A stretch of 64,000 bases of DNA, from positions 36,856,790-36,920,789 of the forward strand of contig CM077826.1 in the NCBI GenBank assembly GCA_039720395.1. The letters are read 5' to 3'. The stretch comes from Liquidambar formosana (Eukaryota; Streptophyta; Magnoliopsida; Saxifragales; Altingiaceae). Shown here one piece after another: positions 37,846 through 48,901 of this stretch. A program made the translations under genes and the position numbers. Position 1 is the stretch's first letter. Each line of letters starts with the position of its first letter. The notes below the pieces were generated by a model. It saw only the letters and a list, made by a program, of their open reading frames with translations, had not been told where the DNA came from and did not search any database.

Positions 37846-39560
37846 TAAATGCCTTATGATTGGTCATTAAATGACCAATTATTAAAACCCTAGGTTCATA
37901 GGGTATTTATGATAAGGATTAGGGTTTAATTAATGCCAAATAGAGTATTAATTACTCTTAATTAATTACACTAATTAGGGTTTCTAAAACCCTAACCCTA
38001 GACATCATTAATGGTATTAATTATGCCCTAACAATTAATAACCATGATTGGTCATTTAATGACCAATTATTAACTCTTTAATGAAGGTAATTAATAGTTC
38101 AATTAGGGTTTTAATTAATGCCATAATGAAATTAGGGTTTCATCATTAACTCAAAATTAGGGTTTCATCATTAACCCTGTGCAACCGCTACTACCAATGG
38201 GTTGCCTGAGCTTGGCTAGGCTGCCATGGCCACCAACGACAGTGGGAGGCCATGGCCAGCCATGGGAGAACATCCTAGGGGTGTGTGCCAAGCCTCTGGG
38301 CACGTGAGAAGTGGTCCAAGTGGCTGCCTTCATGAAAATCAATTAGGGTTTCCAAAACCCATTGCTGGCGCCATTGTTGCAGACCTTCAAGGTCACAATT
38401 GCTTTTAAAACCTTATCAATTCGACTCCTCCATTGAAACCAGCTTTTGTATCATGTCCCTACATGAAATACTAAGCTAATAGAAGGGGTTTGGATGATCA
38501 GATCATCACCAATTGTTCTAAACAATTAAAACAACAGTAGGCTGCCCAGAATTTGACAGCATACTGTCCATGGTCAGAAATTGATTTAAAACCCAGCAAG
38601 ATGATTAAGTTCAGGCTACCAAACGAATTTTCCCGGTATCCTACATGTCTTAGAAAACTAATGCAATTGGTTTCATGCAATTTGGAGTTCCCTAACTCAA
38701 GTTCTAATCAAAACTCCATTGATGACTTTTCTGCAGAAAAATTCTGCTATGCTGTTCATGAAAAATTTTCAAACTTTTTGAATCTTTTTCCATCAAAACC
38801 TTTTTGAAACTTAAAGAAAATAATATACACATGATATATAATAATCTTACAATGGATTGCCATCATAAATACAGAAGCTTTAATTAAAATTAATTGCAAG
38901 AACCTCTGGGTTCTAAAACCCAGATTCAACCTCCATGGTGTTCTTCTCCTTCTCCCTTCTGTTCTAGCATCTTAATCCAATTATTATGCATCTAAATGCT
39001 TGGGAACCCTTCCCTACCATGTCTAGAACATAACCCAAGTGGTGGCAACCATTGCCATGCCTTTGATCTCCATCAAAAACTCAAAGTTGTGGCTATTGCA
39101 TCATTCCCGAGCAAAACTGTCTTTCCAGATAGCCTGTAGTAAAAAATTCATAACTTTCACTACAGAACTCGGATTGACTCACCGTTTGTTGGGTTGGAAA
39201 GATAATTCAAAGAGCTTTCTAACCATATATGGTTCGAAAATTTTGGAAAAGAACTCTGATTTTGGCATGTAAAACAAGATGACGGTTTTTCATGGCTACC
39301 ATGAAAACTGTTCATAACAGTTTTATAAAACCCTAGTTCCCTTATTTTTCTTCTCCAAACTCAAACCCTATGCAACCTATTGCATCCATGGCTACACTTA
39401 ACCATCAATTAGAAGAGGAGTAGAAGAGAATTGACCTAGGGTTCCAAACCCTAGGTTCAGCCATGGAGGGAAACCAATTATGAAGAAAAATTTTCCAGAT
39501 TTTTGAATCATTCAACTATACCATAATCACCAGCCCATATGTATTTTGTATTATGCATAA

Positions 39561-39577
39561 TCATGGCTCTGATACCA
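39561..39577 (-). other. copia primer binding site, initiator-Met tRNA
   Basis: Minus strand TGGTATCAGAGCCATGA next to the 5' LTR, separated by one base. Confidence 0.9.
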
Positions 39578-39919
39578 CTGTTGGGAATTGAACAAGAGGA
39601 AAAACAGAAGTGCGGAATATAAAAATTTTTCCTATGATTCCCAATCCCATGAATCTAACTATGCATAATACAAAATCAAACCCTAACTACGAAGAGGGTT
39701 AGAACACTTACAGTTTGAATGTCTTCTCCTTTTTGCTCCAAGCTTTGAATCCGGACAGCGATGAATGAGCAGCCCAAGTGTGCTGCCTCCAACAGTATCC
39801 ACACCTAGCTAGAGCTTCAAGCCTTTTCTTTCTTCTTCTTTGTTGTTGCTAGAGGTGGAGAAGAGAGAGAGAGAGAAGAGAGAGCCTCCAACACTACAAG
39901 AATATAGGGCTTTCACAAC

Positions 39920-40145
39920 ACTACATTAACAACATTTCTGGCAAAATGTTGTTAAAGGGTATTTTTAACAACATTTATTTAGAAAATGTTGTTAATGTGC
40001 CTTGTATGTGCACATTTAACAACGCTGCCATGTGAATGTGGTCAAAAACCACAATGACAACGTTTCAGCAAGTGTTGTTATTTTCCACAACGTTTCAGCA
40101 AATGTTGTTGAAAATAGGGCTTTACACAACATCCCTCAAACATTG
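39920..40145. repeat. left subterminal repeats of CACTA 1
   Basis: At least two inverted units of AACAACATTT facing AAATGTTGTT (39928-39953 and 39967-39993), then single copies such as ACAACGTTTCAGCAA…TGTTGTT. In En/Spm such repeats bind the TNPA-type protein; here that role is inferred. Confidence 0.8.
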
Positions 40146-40498
40146 TTAAAAAAAAATAATAGAAATACAGAGGCCAGATAAAAGTGAGCGGGCCTTCTTT
40201 TCTATTTTTTTTTGTATTCCCGCGCTGTCTACTTCTACATTTTATTTTATGTTTTTTGTTCTTTCATTGCCTATACCCCCTCTCTCCCTCTTCTCTCTTT
40301 CTCTGACATCGACTACCAATCCGGCCACTGTCAGATCCACTCCCCGTTCGTCGTCGGCACCCCTCGTCACTGCTCGTTGTGAGGTACGTCTCACCCTCTA
40401 TATAGGTATTGGTGGGTAAATCTCTCTCACACGCACACACAATCTCTGTTATCAGTGTTTCATCTCCTCTCTTGCTCTCTTTCTCTCTCCATCTGCAG

Positions 40499-40559
40499 AT
40501 CGGTCCATCCCAAGCTGCTCCAAATGTGAACTCAACTGACCTCGCAGACGAAACACTTG
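40499..40559 (+). pseudogene. unidentified captured exon in CACTA 1
   Basis: A 61-base exon-like block between acceptor TCTGCAG and donor GTATGT, open in one frame (IGPSQAAPNVNSTDLADETL). A preceding donor-like GAG before GTACGT at 40383-40384 suggests another 5' exon, making a 115-base intron. I do not recognise the source. It may mark the 5' end of a captured gene or of a chimeric transcript. Confidence 0.35.
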
Positions 40560-40969
40560 GTATGTTCTCTCCTCAATCTTGAAAAATACTCTAAGTTTAG
40601 GGTTTTTTTTCCATTATTCCATACACGATTTTAGGGGTTTTTTCTATTATTCCTTTCACGATTTTATAGGGTTTTTCCATGATTCCTTATACGATTTTAA
40701 GATGGTTTTTTCCATTAATCCTTACACAATTTTAGGGGGTTTTGTTCTATTATCTCTTCTTCTCATACGCAGCAGAGAGATCAGAGCCCTCTTTGTTATC
40801 CTTCACAGAGAGATACACTCTCTCCCGCTTGGCTCTCTCTCCATCCTACGCAGCTATGGATTCCTACGAAGGCTTGTATCTTTGATTTTTCTTTTTGCCC
40901 TTTTTTATTCATTTGTGCAAGTCTGTTGAAGTTCACCATGAGCCAAGGGAGGTGTATTGCATAGCAGAC

Positions 40970-41180
40970 TTGGGCTGCTCATCTGATTTGGACCTGCTGT
41001 GTTTTGTAATTTTTCTGATTTTTTTTTTATTTTTTTGCTCAGCTTTGTGAATTCTGTGGTAGCATTGTCGTTTGTCCTGGGCTGCTCATCTGATTTGGAC
41101 CTGTTGTGTTCTATGATTTTTCTGATTTTTTTGCTCTGCTTTGTGAATTCTGTGGTAGCATTGTTGTTTGTCCTGGTTAT
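40970..41180 (+). repeat. ~106-bp tandem duplication inside CACTA 1
   Basis: The block GGGCTGCTCATCTGATTTGG…GTAGCATTGTCGTTTGTCCT occurs twice in direct orientation (about 40972-41076 and 41078-41180). A further pair around 41400-41450 and 41486-41545 shares GATTTGAGGTTGCCTAACAT. Confidence 0.85.
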
Positions 41181-41616
41181 GAAATTGGTCTTTATGGTCT
41201 GCTCTGTATTGTGGGTCGTTAGCTTGGAGTTTGGGGGATTTTGGTTGCAGTTGCTATGCTTGTATTGTTTCTTTCCATTAATAAAATCCTGTTTTGTTGA
41301 TCAAACAAAAAAAAAAAGTCCACAGCCTTTACCATCCAACCAGGATTGCATCTTAAATTTAAGTGATACTTGGTGACAAATTTTGGTGACTTTGGTGACA
41401 AATTTGTTTTTGCGAGATTTGAGGTTGCCTAACATCACATGTTTGTAGTCTCACCCCCTTTTTTTATTTTTTATTTTTATTTTATATTGATGGATTTGTT
41501 TTTGTGAGATTTGAGGTTGCCTAACATCACATATTTGTAGTCTTACCTTTTTTTTTTTTTTTTTTTCTAATTATTATTATGTTTATTTAAATTTTAATGA
41601 GTTCCTTTCCTTTCAG

Positions 41617-42053
41617 ATCACAAACGTGATGCAGCAAGGGCAGAGGATGCACTGACTCTTTTGTACGAAAGTGGGCGAATTGGTATGCAAAGAGACTGGA
41701 ACGAGGAATTGCAGTCTTGTCGGGAGTTTCCCCATACATCTCCTCAGGAAAGGTGTATTTTGATATCTGTTTATGTTACTGCTTATAATTATGCATGTTA
41801 TTTACCCATTTCAATTGATGATCTATTTCTTCGTATAGATTTTCTACTAAGTATAGAAGTGCTTATGAAGTTTATATATCCAAGGTTTGCAGCATCTCTA
41901 TCACTTACACTATTTTCTTACAGGATCTTGCGGGATAGGGCTCTTTACAAAGTGACTTCTGACTTTGTTGATGCTGCAGTTAGTGGTGCTATTGGAGTCA
42001 TCAGTAGATGTATACCTCCAATAAATCCAACTGATCCAAAATGCTTTCATATG
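41617..42053 (+). pseudogene. FMT: captured exons of FRIENDLY / clustered mitochondria protein
   Basis: Two exons joined by an intron. Exon 1 (41617-41752) follows TTTCAG and ends GAAAG before GTGTAT, reading KRDAARAEDALTLLYESGR and then DWNEELQSCREFPHT. Exon 2 (41924-42053) follows TTACAG and reads ILRDRALYKVTSDFVDAA and IGVISRCIPPINPTDP. I recognise these as consecutive segments of the conserved CLU domain of the plant protein FRIENDLY, which controls mitochondrial distribution. Both exons keep phase across the intron. Homology stops after FHM, and the following bases read into AT-rich sequence. The rest of the gene (well over 1000 codons) is absent. Since introns are retained, capture was at the DNA level. 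Confidence 0.85.
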
Positions 42054-43744
42054 TCAGTAAAACCTAAGAAGGAAACTGTAACTTTTTTTTTTCCCTTTCG
42101 TTTTAAAAAATATATTTTCTATTCTCTGTGATTGTTCATATACAATGCTTAATAATTGGTAAGAAATAAATGATGTTTTTAACTGCCTTTCAATGATGTT
42201 GTAATTGTATTACACACTATGTTAATTACTTCTACCTTTGTAGTTCACCGTTGAGAACATTTGTTTATGTAGTTTGTTCATCTGCAATGATATCTTAGTG
42301 CAGTCTATTCCATGCTCTTGCATTTTTATTTATTTATTTATTTTAGTGTGGCACAATATATTCTTATAATAGCTTGTTGGATTGAATTTGAAGGCTTTAC
42401 ATTAAATGCTTTAATCTGTGATAGTATATTCTGCATAATTGTTACCTGGAACTCGAATTGCTTTGGCATGGGAATGGGAATGTGGTATGCAATATACTCA
42501 TAATCGTGGTATGAAGGGGTAGGCTTGTATAGATCACTCAGTTGGAACATAATGAACTAGTTCTACTTGCAAGTGTGATTTTTTTTGTAAGCAGTAAATG
42601 ATTAAGTAAACGGAGTGCCTTTCTATGATCTTTAAACTTTCAGAACTTTTTCTATATGAATTAATAATGTAAAACAGTAAAAGCATAGCACTAAATATAT
42701 ATATATATATTTTTTTTTTGGGTCTATGTTGGGCTCTTAATTTGCTTTGATGTTTGCCTTTTACTTTTCCTCTAAAAATCTATTTTTTATTTATTTATTT
42801 TTACAAATTAATCACTTGCTTAATGCTTCTCACTACACAAAGTAAAATATGGGAAGACATGGGGTGAACCTTTTTGGAACGCTAGATTTAGCATTGCCGA
42901 TGGCATGATAGCCTATTGGTAATCTTCTTATTTGTTGAGTTCGTGATCTTGGGTTCAAGCTCATGGAGGAGCATTGATACCTATTTTGTTATTGCTATTA
43001 TTTATTTTTATTTTTTTTTTGGGGTGTTAGGGGTAAGGGGTAGGTTCAATTGATTGTTAAAAAAAAAAAAAAAAAAAAAAAGAATAAAAAGAAAAAACAG
43101 TAAAAAAAAAAAAGGAAAAAAAGGAAGAAATGAAAGGGTATCATGTTTCAGAACATGCGATCCGATACATGGCTAGCTAGGTATCATTTTCTAGTGACTC
43201 TTTTGCATGCTCCTCTTATGCATCTCGTTTTAGGTGATGCCCTAAATATGCTGATGTTTATAGTCATATGCTTGATTTCCTCGAAAATATTTTGCTATCT
43301 TATTTTGGATGACAAATGTCTTCTTACTTTATTATTCTGTGATTCAACTTGTGAAATAAATAAGTAAATGTGACTTGGCATTTGTCCTCTGTTTATTTAT
43401 ACTAGTTTGCCCCACTTATACTATGTCCTTAATGGTGTTTGAGTTCTACTTCTGCAGTTGTCTATGCTATTAATTTTAAATGTGCTACTTTGCCCTGAAC
43501 ACCTTATATGTCTTTCTTCTTTGGTTTTTGGTTGGCTGTGGCTGCTTTATGAGCAACATATTAGCTGCAAGTTTGTAACTTGTTGATTGTTTATTTGTTT
43601 ATCAGTTGACTGAGATTATATTTGTTTATCAGTGGACTGTAATCTCATTTATCACTTTTTAACTTATGTTGGATATGATAGCCACATTATCCTTTTATCG
43701 ATTGGAAGTTATCCTACACACAACAGTGAATACTGATCAACATG

Positions 43745-43746
<2 letters not shown>

Positions 43747-43809
<63 letters not shown>
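43747..43809. repeat. compound (CT)n/(TA)n microsatellite in CACTA 1
   Basis: CT run to about 43777 followed by a TA run to 43809. An A run is at 43059-43081. Confidence 0.95.
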
Positions 43810-43812
<3 letters not shown>

Positions 43813-45747
43813 ATTTTTGTTAAATTTGTGTTCTGATTTCAAGTCTTTTGTTCTCAATCTCATAAATTGAAGCTTTTTTGTCTCTCTCAATCTCATTTTC
43901 AGAAACCCTAGAAGTTAGATTCGAAGTTGTGCTCCTCATTTCTAACTAACGACCATCGTTTGGCTGAAGAGATCCTCTCTATTGTGTTCTGATTTCAAGG
44001 TTTTTCTTCTAATTCTCAGAAATTAGAGTTTCTCCATCTCTCTCAGCCTCCTGTTCTATAATTTCAAACTTTTTTTTGCTTTCAATTCAAATTTAGTAGA
44101 ATTTTTATGTATTGATTTTATGTGCTGCTCTTTTGAAATTGATTTTGTTTTGTAAATTCTTTTATTGAATGAAGTTGGAAGTTATACACACTATTCTCTC
44201 TCCTTTGAGATTTTATGAACTTCGATGTTCTAATTATTTGCAAAAATTGGGGGTAGAGCTCAAAGTTGCCATGGGTGGAATCTACGCTCTCTTCTCCTAT
44301 TCACTCTATTCTCTCTCCCACTCTCTACCAGTCTGTCTATGCTCTTGGCTACAAAAGGCCCCTTCCACCGTGAACCATCCCACTACTGCTTTGGTATGCA
44401 TAGTTAATTTTGTTTTGATGCATCTTCGCTGCTACTTGCTTCAATAAAATTTTTGAGTTATTGATTTTGGGGTTTCTATTGTTGTAAATATAAGTTGCAT
44501 TTAAATATTGATATGGATTTCTCTCTATTTGGTTTCTCTATAAGCAGGACTTGTCATTCATTAGATTTTTTTGATCCTTATGTGTGTTGATTGTTTATTT
44601 TTCTACGAATCCATGGGTGGTTGTGTCGGAACAAAACTAAGCTTTCTTCTCTTTTGCTTCTCATTGGTGCTCCTTCATTGTCGGAACAAATTGCAGAATT
44701 TTGCTTAAGAAGTTGCAAATAAATGACTAATTCTATGATCCAGAAATGAAAACTCACCTAAATTCTGCAATTTGTTTTGGGTTTCTGGGATTATCTAGAA
44801 TTGATATGAATTTGGAACTAAAAGCAGCAAATGTGGGAACAAAAAGGTTGGAACTGAACAAAGATCACTAGGAAATTCAGCCATTATGTATTAATCAAGG
44901 AAAAGTGGAGATGTATGCTGGTTTAAAGGGAAAAAGGGAGAGAGTGAGTGAAGAGGGTGGGGTTGAGGGGGTGATGAATGATTTTTTCAGGATATCTCAA
45001 TGCGGGATATATTCCATTACTTTTGTATCGTGAAGGATCTTTATGGGTACTATTACCAAGGCACCCAAAAGTCATTACCCCTCACACGCACATGAAGAAG
45101 GCTTTAAATTACTTAGCTAAAAAAAAAAAAAAAAACAATAAACAAAAAATGAAAAGAAGGATCTAAATTTAGAGAGAGAGGACAGGGAGAGAAGGGGGGT
45201 TGGTTCTGGAATGAGGGGTTTCTTCCCTTTACTAATTTATCGATCTGGACAGTCAAAGATTAGAGCGAGTACAAAATTGCAATTTGTCTAGTATCAGTGC
45301 CAAGTGCCAAGTAATTAAACTAACCCCTGTATTTGTTCTTAGAAAACTATCCTAACAATTATATATAGTAATGAGTTTTTGTTATTTTGCTTATGGTTTC
45401 TTTTTCCCATGACAGGCTAAGAAGTTTCTGAGAAGAATAGAATCATCTGTAGTTTTAAAGGGTTTTTTGTTTCCTTGTTAGACAATTTTTACAGATTGTA
45501 AAACATTTAATTTTCATCTAAAGTATAGTTGTAACACTGGAAATACCTTCTTGTCATACCTGTCTCTATGCACTTTCATTACTTGTGTTAACAGAGGCAG
45601 TGCTGGTCCATGATTCTTCTCAAATATTGTTTACTTTCAAATTTTCTAACCATATTTATTTCCTTGTAAGATGATAATATCTCCAATTAAGGAGCTTTTA
45701 CTATAGAACCGTCCGTTAAGTTGACAAAGAGAGTTGTATTTTTGTAG

Positions 45748-45898
45748 GTGTTAAAGTAGAGCGATTATCAGGGGGTCTTTCTCCCAAGCATTGTGCCTTG
45801 TCACTTGTTGGTGAACCTATTATGTATCCAGAGATTAACTCACTTGTTGATGAGCTACACCGGAGGCGGATTTCTACTTTTCTTGTGACACTTTTGCA
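45748..45898 (+). pseudogene. TYW1: captured exon of TYW1 (tRNA wybutosine synthesis)
   Basis: The block follows acceptor TTTGTAG and reads without stop through GLSPKHCALSLVGEPIMYPE and LVDELHRRRISTFLVT. I recognise this as the radical-SAM core of TYW1, the 4-demethylwyosine synthase acting on tRNA-Phe. The family's usual continuation after FLVT is not followed; the reading changes at about 45888 into non-homologous sequence. So only part of one exon was captured or kept. It lies 3.7 kb downstream of the FRIENDLY exons in the same orientation and cannot encode an active enzyme. Confidence 0.8.
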
Positions 45899-46189
45899 GT
45901 CACACTTTATTGGCAATGTATTGACACTTAATGACATGTAATGACAATTAATGGCAATTGATGTTAATGAAACTTTTGAAGTCACACTTTGTTTTGCAAT
46001 GTATTGCATGTAATGCTGGGTTTTATTTAATGAATTTGATTTGTTAGGTGTTTGAAGTTTGGGATCAAATCAATTATGGTTTTTTATTTTTAATAATGGT
46101 GTGTTTGGTCATCATTTTATATGAACAAAGAATGGGTACAAACAACCATAAATGAAAGCACAAACCCAAAAAAAAAGAAAAAAAAGGAA

Positions 46190-46695
46190 AAGACAACGTT
46201 TATAAAATGTTGTCATAAAATTGTCGAAAATCTAAGACAACATGTTAGAAATGTTGTTAATGTGTGTATCTAAGACAACATTTTCTGAAATGTTGTTAAT
46301 GTGTCTATATAAGACAACATTTTGCAAATGTTGTTGATGTGTGTTAGTTAGCTATCTATGACAACATTTTTGAAATGTTGTTAAATGTGTTTATAAAAGA
46401 CAACATTTTGAAAACATTGTTGATGTGTGTTAGCTAACCATTTACGACAACATTTGTGAAATGTTGTTAATATGTTTGATCTAAGACAACATTGCTGGAA
46501 ATGTTGTCCATACCTCTAACCCAACGTTTGTTCAACGTGGTAAGATGACATTAACAACGTTTTGTTTTTCTTTTCAACAACATTTGATGAATGTTGTAAA
46601 AAGTCCCACATCAACCACAACAGGGGCTGACACAACATATATGAAAATGTTGTGGAAAGTCTTTAACAACATTTTTTCAATGTTGTAAAAGGCCT
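46190..46695. repeat. right subterminal palindrome array of CACTA 1
   Basis: About eight successive units of GACAACATTT-n-AAATGTTGTT at spacings of roughly 40-45 bases from 46193 to 46505, often followed by AATGTGT. Further single motifs run to the terminus. Each unit is a potential hairpin. Confidence 0.85.
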
Positions 46696-48056
46696 TTTTT
46701 GGTGTAGTGCAACTCTTTGGACGGCTAGGGTTGGGAGTGTGCAAGCATTTTTCCATGTCACACATAAGTGTGACTTATATATGCAGCCCACTAAAGGGGG
46801 CTGGCCATAGAGAAGAAACCTTAATAGGGTTATGTGTAATTACACTTAATTACACATTAACCCCTATTATTTGTATCAAATACAAGTAGGCCTATAAAGA
46901 ACTATTCTTTATTCACTAAAACCCTTTCTCTCATAGACTTTAAAGCCCTTCTTGCATGATCAGTGTGTGACCCATTGGGTTCACATCATCAAGTAGTAGG
47001 AATAGCACGAGGTGTGCATAACGGAACTCTTTCCATTTAGGGTCTAATTGGAACTCTTTCCAATTCCCTAATTGATTATAACTCACTTATATCAATTAGG
47101 GCTTCTACTAACCATGAATAACACCTAATATATGGTTCATGGTGTTGTCCTTAATGAGGTGAATAAGTATATAACAAAGAACCCTTCTGTTATAGTTTAT
47201 AGGTTACAATTACATCCTTCCATCTACACAATGTCTCCAATTGAACCAATAGGACATGAAAGTCTGTCAAGTCCCTAATTCAATTACTTTATACTCATTC
47301 ATAGATATCAACTCATTGATGAACTCATGAAACTCTTTTCCATATTCATCCTAGCATAGCCATGGATTTAATGAGTTATATTATGAATGCTATATGAGAC
47401 GTTCTCTCTCTTTTTCCTGAGAGTGATGGATTCCTTGTTGATCACTCACATGCTTTCATACATATTGCAATAGGGCCAATGAACACCCTTGCAGACCCCT
47501 ATAAGGATCTGCACTTGGTGTTATCAAACTTCTAAAGCTACATGCATAAGACAACTATGGTGTCTCAGGTCTAAGGATTATTTGTACCAATATAACAATG
47601 AGAAACTGATTGACAGGCAGGTTAAAACTCCATTCAGTTTATCTCATATCTTTGGTCACATTCAGTGTACCTATTCTATTAATAAGCACCCACTTGTTGG
47701 TTGTAGTGTCTCCACACAAATAGCTTGAGACCAGCTATCCTCCTATAGAATCAACCTGACAAGTGCTAGTCCTATGGTTCATCATTGTCCATCATAGTGA
47801 ACCTTCAACTAGGAATGCTTTAGGAGTTTAGTATAGAGATATATCTACAGTCTCAAAATTACAATTCTTTGCAATTCCATCTTCTTAACTCTAACTCCAT
47901 GGACATATTATGTAAATATAAATGATGCATATAAACATAATAGAATAAGCTCTTTTATTAAATCAATAATAAATGTGACATACATAAATGAAATCAAATT
48001 ATTGTTCATCTCTAAACAATCATCTCTATGTTTGGCTCTAGGGCATAGTCCTAACA

Positions 48057-48901
48057 AAAAACCCCCTGGTGGCCGTATGGCCACCTAAAGCAGCCCAAAT
48101 AGCCACCTTAGGTGCCCAAACGGCCACTAAGGGTGCCTAGTTGGTCACCCGAGTTATTTTGGCTCATCTCTTCATTTCTTTGGTATTATCTCCAAATTAA
48201 CTCGGATTTTCTCCAAATTTTCGAAGAGTTTAAAATAGAAATCAACTCTTGAGGGCATTTTGAGCCTTTAGGTCATTCCTAACTAGATTTAATCCTAGTC
48301 CTCCATTCTACCCACCCTCTAGCTATAAATAGGGGTCCTTCCCTCATTTATTCAACATCAAGTCTTAGTAGAGTTTTCCTAAGCAAATGAAAAGCTTGTG
48401 TTTGTGAGTGAGCAAAGAAATTTCCTAAAAGTATCCTCTCATAAACTTCTCATTTTAGGAAGAGTTTGGGCTCAATATTAGGGGGAGAAATTTCCTAAAA
48501 GTACCCTCTCCCTAGTGACCTGTTCTAGCAAGCTTAGAGACGGCAGAGCTCTGCCTGACTTTAGACTCCCAACCTTAGGCTTTCAAACAGAACTTTGCCT
48601 CAGTTCTGCCAGGTATAACTCTTAACTTATCTCTTTCAAGTTCAAGCTCATGCCATGATATAAATGCTAATGTGATATTGCATACTCCCTTGAGTTTTAT
48701 TAATCTTACGATTATATTAGTTTTCAATCCTAAATCAAACTAGTTTATCAAACTAAAGTTGTTTTTATCAAAGAAAATTATTTTCAAAATAAGAGTTTGA
48801 TTATGGATTAGATTCTAATAGTGTCCTACAAGGAGTGAAACTTTTCCCCCCCAACATAGTTGTTCGAACTACATAAACTTTGATCTTCGTAAGAGGTATG
48901 T
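48057..48901 (+). repeat. tandem repeat family, copy A (right half)
   Basis: Continues the copy interrupted at 30402. The 'GGTGGCC…GGCCACC' rich block (48068-48145), the CTATAAATAGGGG TATA-like segment near 48321 and the end block GAACTACATAAACTTTGATC (48854-48873) have counterparts in copy B (about 50565, 50787 and 52199). Copy B begins directly afterwards at 48902, so A and B are head-to-tail. Confidence 0.6.

Larger units (their letters stand above)
39892..46709. mobile_element. CACTA transposon 1, non-autonomous, with captured host exons
   Basis: 6818 bp. The left end is CACTACAAGAA and the right end is the inverse of CACTACACCAA. The 3-bp duplication CAA is at 39889-39891 and 46710-46712, as expected for CACTA (En/Spm) elements. 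Subterminal regions carry palindromic AACAACATTT…AAATGTTGTT motifs (about 39920-40120 on the left, 46190-46690 on the right). No transposase-like frame of useful length is visible. The interior contains exon-like blocks with splice sites matching host genes: FRIENDLY/CLU (41617-42053) and TYW1 (45748-45898), both on the plus strand, plus an unidentified small exon (40499-40559). It is therefore a gene-capturing element mobilised by a transposase supplied elsewhere. Confidence 0.92.
30403..48056 (-). mobile_element. large Ty1/copia element, family 1, carrying two later insertions
   Basis: Minus-strand element with a 3' LTR at 30403-32059 (1657 bp) and a 5' LTR at 39579-48056. Removing the CACTA insertion plus its 3-bp duplication from the 5' LTR leaves exactly 1657 bp. 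The target duplication AAAAA lies at 30398-30402 and 48057-48061. The purine tract is at 32060-32074 and the initiator-Met primer site at 39561-39577. The interior (32060-39578) has no intact gag-pol. It aligns in pieces with the plus-strand relative at 54690-57859, for example the shared block at 33470-33530 versus 57650-57700. A leader of more than 3 kb lies between primer site and the gag remnant near 36.2 kb. Confidence 0.9.
39579..48056 (-). repeat. 5' LTR of the large copia, split by a CACTA element
   Basis: LTR blocks 39579-39891 and 46710-48056 are continuous in the intact copy at 30403-32059. The break falls between …GAGCCTCCAA and CTCTTTGGACGG. Confidence 0.9.

Noticed and set aside
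40579..41376. Frames at 40579-40929 and 40999-41376 as transposase
   Set aside because: Low-complexity Phe/Leu/Ser translations arising from T-rich sequence and a tandem duplication; no transposase motif.
44169..44447. 92-codon frame as a captured exon
   Set aside because: A donor-like GTATGC follows it, but the translation has no recognisable similarity and the upstream part is AT-rich; support is too weak.
46190..46695. CRISPR-like regular repeat array
   Set aside because: Units are palindromic, variable, in a plant transposon terminus; spacers are short and similar to each other.
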